This document shows, in pieces, positions 63,022-64,000 of a DNA stretch of 64,000 bases (position 1 is its first letter; every line of letters begins with the position of its first letter). The stretch comes from Kribbella sindirgiensis (lineage in GTDB: Bacteria > Actinomycetota > Actinomycetes > Propionibacteriales > Kribbellaceae): positions 186,001-250,000 of the forward strand of contig NZ_SJKA01000006.1 in assembly GCF_004331435.1 (NCBI RefSeq). The letters run 5' to 3'. A program made the translations under genes and the position numbers. The notes under the pieces are model-generated. The model saw only the letters and a program-made list of their open reading frames with translations. It was not told where the DNA came from and ran no database searches.

Positions 63022-64000
63022 ATGCCTGAAGCAGTCATCGTGTCCACGGCCCGCTCGCCGATCGGCCGGGCGTACAAGGGGTCGCTGACCACGATCCGGC
63101 CGGACGACCTCGCCGTGCAGATGATCAAGGCGGCGACCGAGAAGGTCGGGCTGACCGGGGACCAGATCGAGGATCTGGCGCTCGGCTGTGCGGAGCCGCA
63201 CGACGAGCACGGCGGCAACATGGCGCGCCGGGTGGCGGTCCAGCTTGGCTGGGACAACACGCCGGCGACCACGGTCAACCGGTTCTGCGCGTCGTCGACG
63301 CAGACCGCGCGGATGGCGTACCACGCGATCAAGTCCGGTGAGGGCGACATCTTCGTCAGCGCCGGCGTCGAGTGCGTCTCGCGGTACAAGAACTTCGGCT
63401 CCGCAGGGGTCGGCGACCCGAGCTCGTTCAACGAGGTCTTCACCGACGCGGTCGCGCGGACCGAGAAGTACGCCGAGACCAACGAAACCTGGCACGACCC
63501 GCGCGCGGACGGGCTGATCCCGGACATCTACATCTCGATGGGTCAGACCGCCGAGAACGTGGCGACGCTGCGGGGTATCAGCCGCGCGGACCAGGACGTG
63601 TTCGGCGTCCGCTCGCAGAACCTGGCCGAGAAGGCGATCAACAACGGGTTCTTCGAGCGGGAGATCACGCCGGTGACGCTGCCGGACGGGACCGTGGTGA
63701 GCAAGGACGACGGTCCGCGTGCGGGTACGACGCTGGACAAGGTCAGCCAGCTGAAGCCGGTGTTCCGTCCCGACGGCACGGTCACGGCCGGCAACTGCTG
63801 CCCGCTGAACGACGGCGCCGCCGCGGTGGTGATCATGAGCGACACCAAGGCGCGTGAGCTCGGTCTGACGCCGCTGGCGCGGATCGTGTCGACCGGTGTC
63901 AGCGGGCTGTCGCCGGAGATCATGGGCCTCGGTCCGGTCGAGGCGTCGAAGCAGGCGCTGGCGCGGGCCGGGATGAGCATCGACGACATCGACCTGGTCG
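63022..64000 (+). CDS. Acetyl-CoA acetyltransferase (thiolase), 3' end outside the window
   Basis: At least 326 residues; the frame is open at base 64000. The N-terminal thiolase signature is EAVIVSTARSPIGRAYKGSL. The acyl-accepting Cys is C89 in NRFCASSTQTARMAYH. The middle has GNCCPLNDGAAAVVIMSD, the usual NDGAAA. The final HxGHPxG and CxG motifs lie beyond the window. It starts 12 bases after the dehydrogenase gene and completes a beta-oxidation pair. Confidence 0.93.
   Translation, partial: MPEAVIVSTARSPIGRAYKGSLTTIRPDDLAVQMIKAATEKVGLTGDQIEDLALGCAEPHDEHGGNMARRVAVQLGWDNTPATTVNRFCASSTQTARMAYHAIKSGEGDIFVSAGVECVSRYKNFGSAGVGDPSSFNEVFTDAVARTEKYAETNETWHDPRADGLIPDIYISMGQTAENVATLRGISRADQDVFGVRSQNLAEKAINNGFFEREITPVTLPDGTVVSKDDGPRAGTTLDKVSQLKPVFRPDGTVTAGNCCPLNDGAAAVVIMSDTKARELGLTPLARIVSTGVSGLSPEIMGLGPVEASKQALARAGMSIDDIDLV

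Overview
The window is about 64 kb of high-GC actinobacterial chromosome. GC-rich third codon positions, many GTG starts, F420-type oxidoreductases, WS/DGAT lipid synthesis and tRNA-His beside orn all fit a soil actinomycete. Kribbella or a related Nocardioidaceae-type genus is my best guess, but this is inference from gene content with no marker-gene search. No phage, insertion sequence, CRISPR array or replication origin is visible. The exception to an otherwise intact chromosome is a set of decayed genes: formate dehydrogenase, a rhomboid-like gene, a P-loop kinase and a DHFR remnant.

Layout. 1-2.9 kb: end of a sensor kinase with its NarL-type response regulator, a MarC-type membrane protein, and a SigE-family sigma factor with a membrane partner. 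3.0-7.7 kb: neutral-lipid module with two alpha/beta hydrolases converging on WS/DGAT and an acyl-CoA synthetase. 7.9-11.6 kb: tRNA-His, orn, a methyltransferase with a His-Gly repeat, a GNAT enzyme, a cold-shock protein with a leader hairpin, and two broken genes. 12.7-17.1 kb: sugar ABC transporter operon divergent from its LacI-family regulator, with palindromic operators. 11.7 kb and 17.1-34.3 kb: an oxalate/formate region (below), interrupted at 28.9-30.9 kb by an SDR/deazaflavin oxidoreductase pair with a divergent TetR. 34.4-42 kb: hydrolase, acyltransferase, YdcF-like protein, an extra DnaN-type clamp, a secreted serine protease, a kinase-like ATPase, a rhomboid pseudogene and tRNA-Arg. 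42.1-51.8 kb: PrsW-type protease, two tandem dynamin-like GTPases, an SSB and EttA. 51.9-64 kb: small regulator/enzyme modules, a GH13 glucosidase with TauE, a Crp/Fnr regulator, and a fatty-acid module (TetR, acyl-CoA dehydrogenase, thiolase running off the window).

The most interesting system is the oxalate region. A formyl-CoA:oxalate CoA-transferase follows a ThDP-dependent oxalyl-CoA-decarboxylase-like lyase. Around them are an OFA-family oxalate/formate-type MFS carrier, a second-looking sucCD pair, an ADP-forming acyl-CoA ligase, an Nramp-like carrier lacking the usual metal-binding motifs, and a small membrane protein. A 15-bp near-palindrome (half-site TGYATRC around a central C or G) recurs upstream of the panE-like gene, in the sucC/MFS divergent promoter (twice) and upstream of the lyase, so these units are probably one regulon. 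Further right lie an FCD-type GntR gene headed by a 39-bp palindrome, a LysR gene and an NAD-formate dehydrogenase gene. The last has an apparent internal deletion of about 116 nt that shifts the frame, so the normal route for disposing of formate seems to be lost in this strain.
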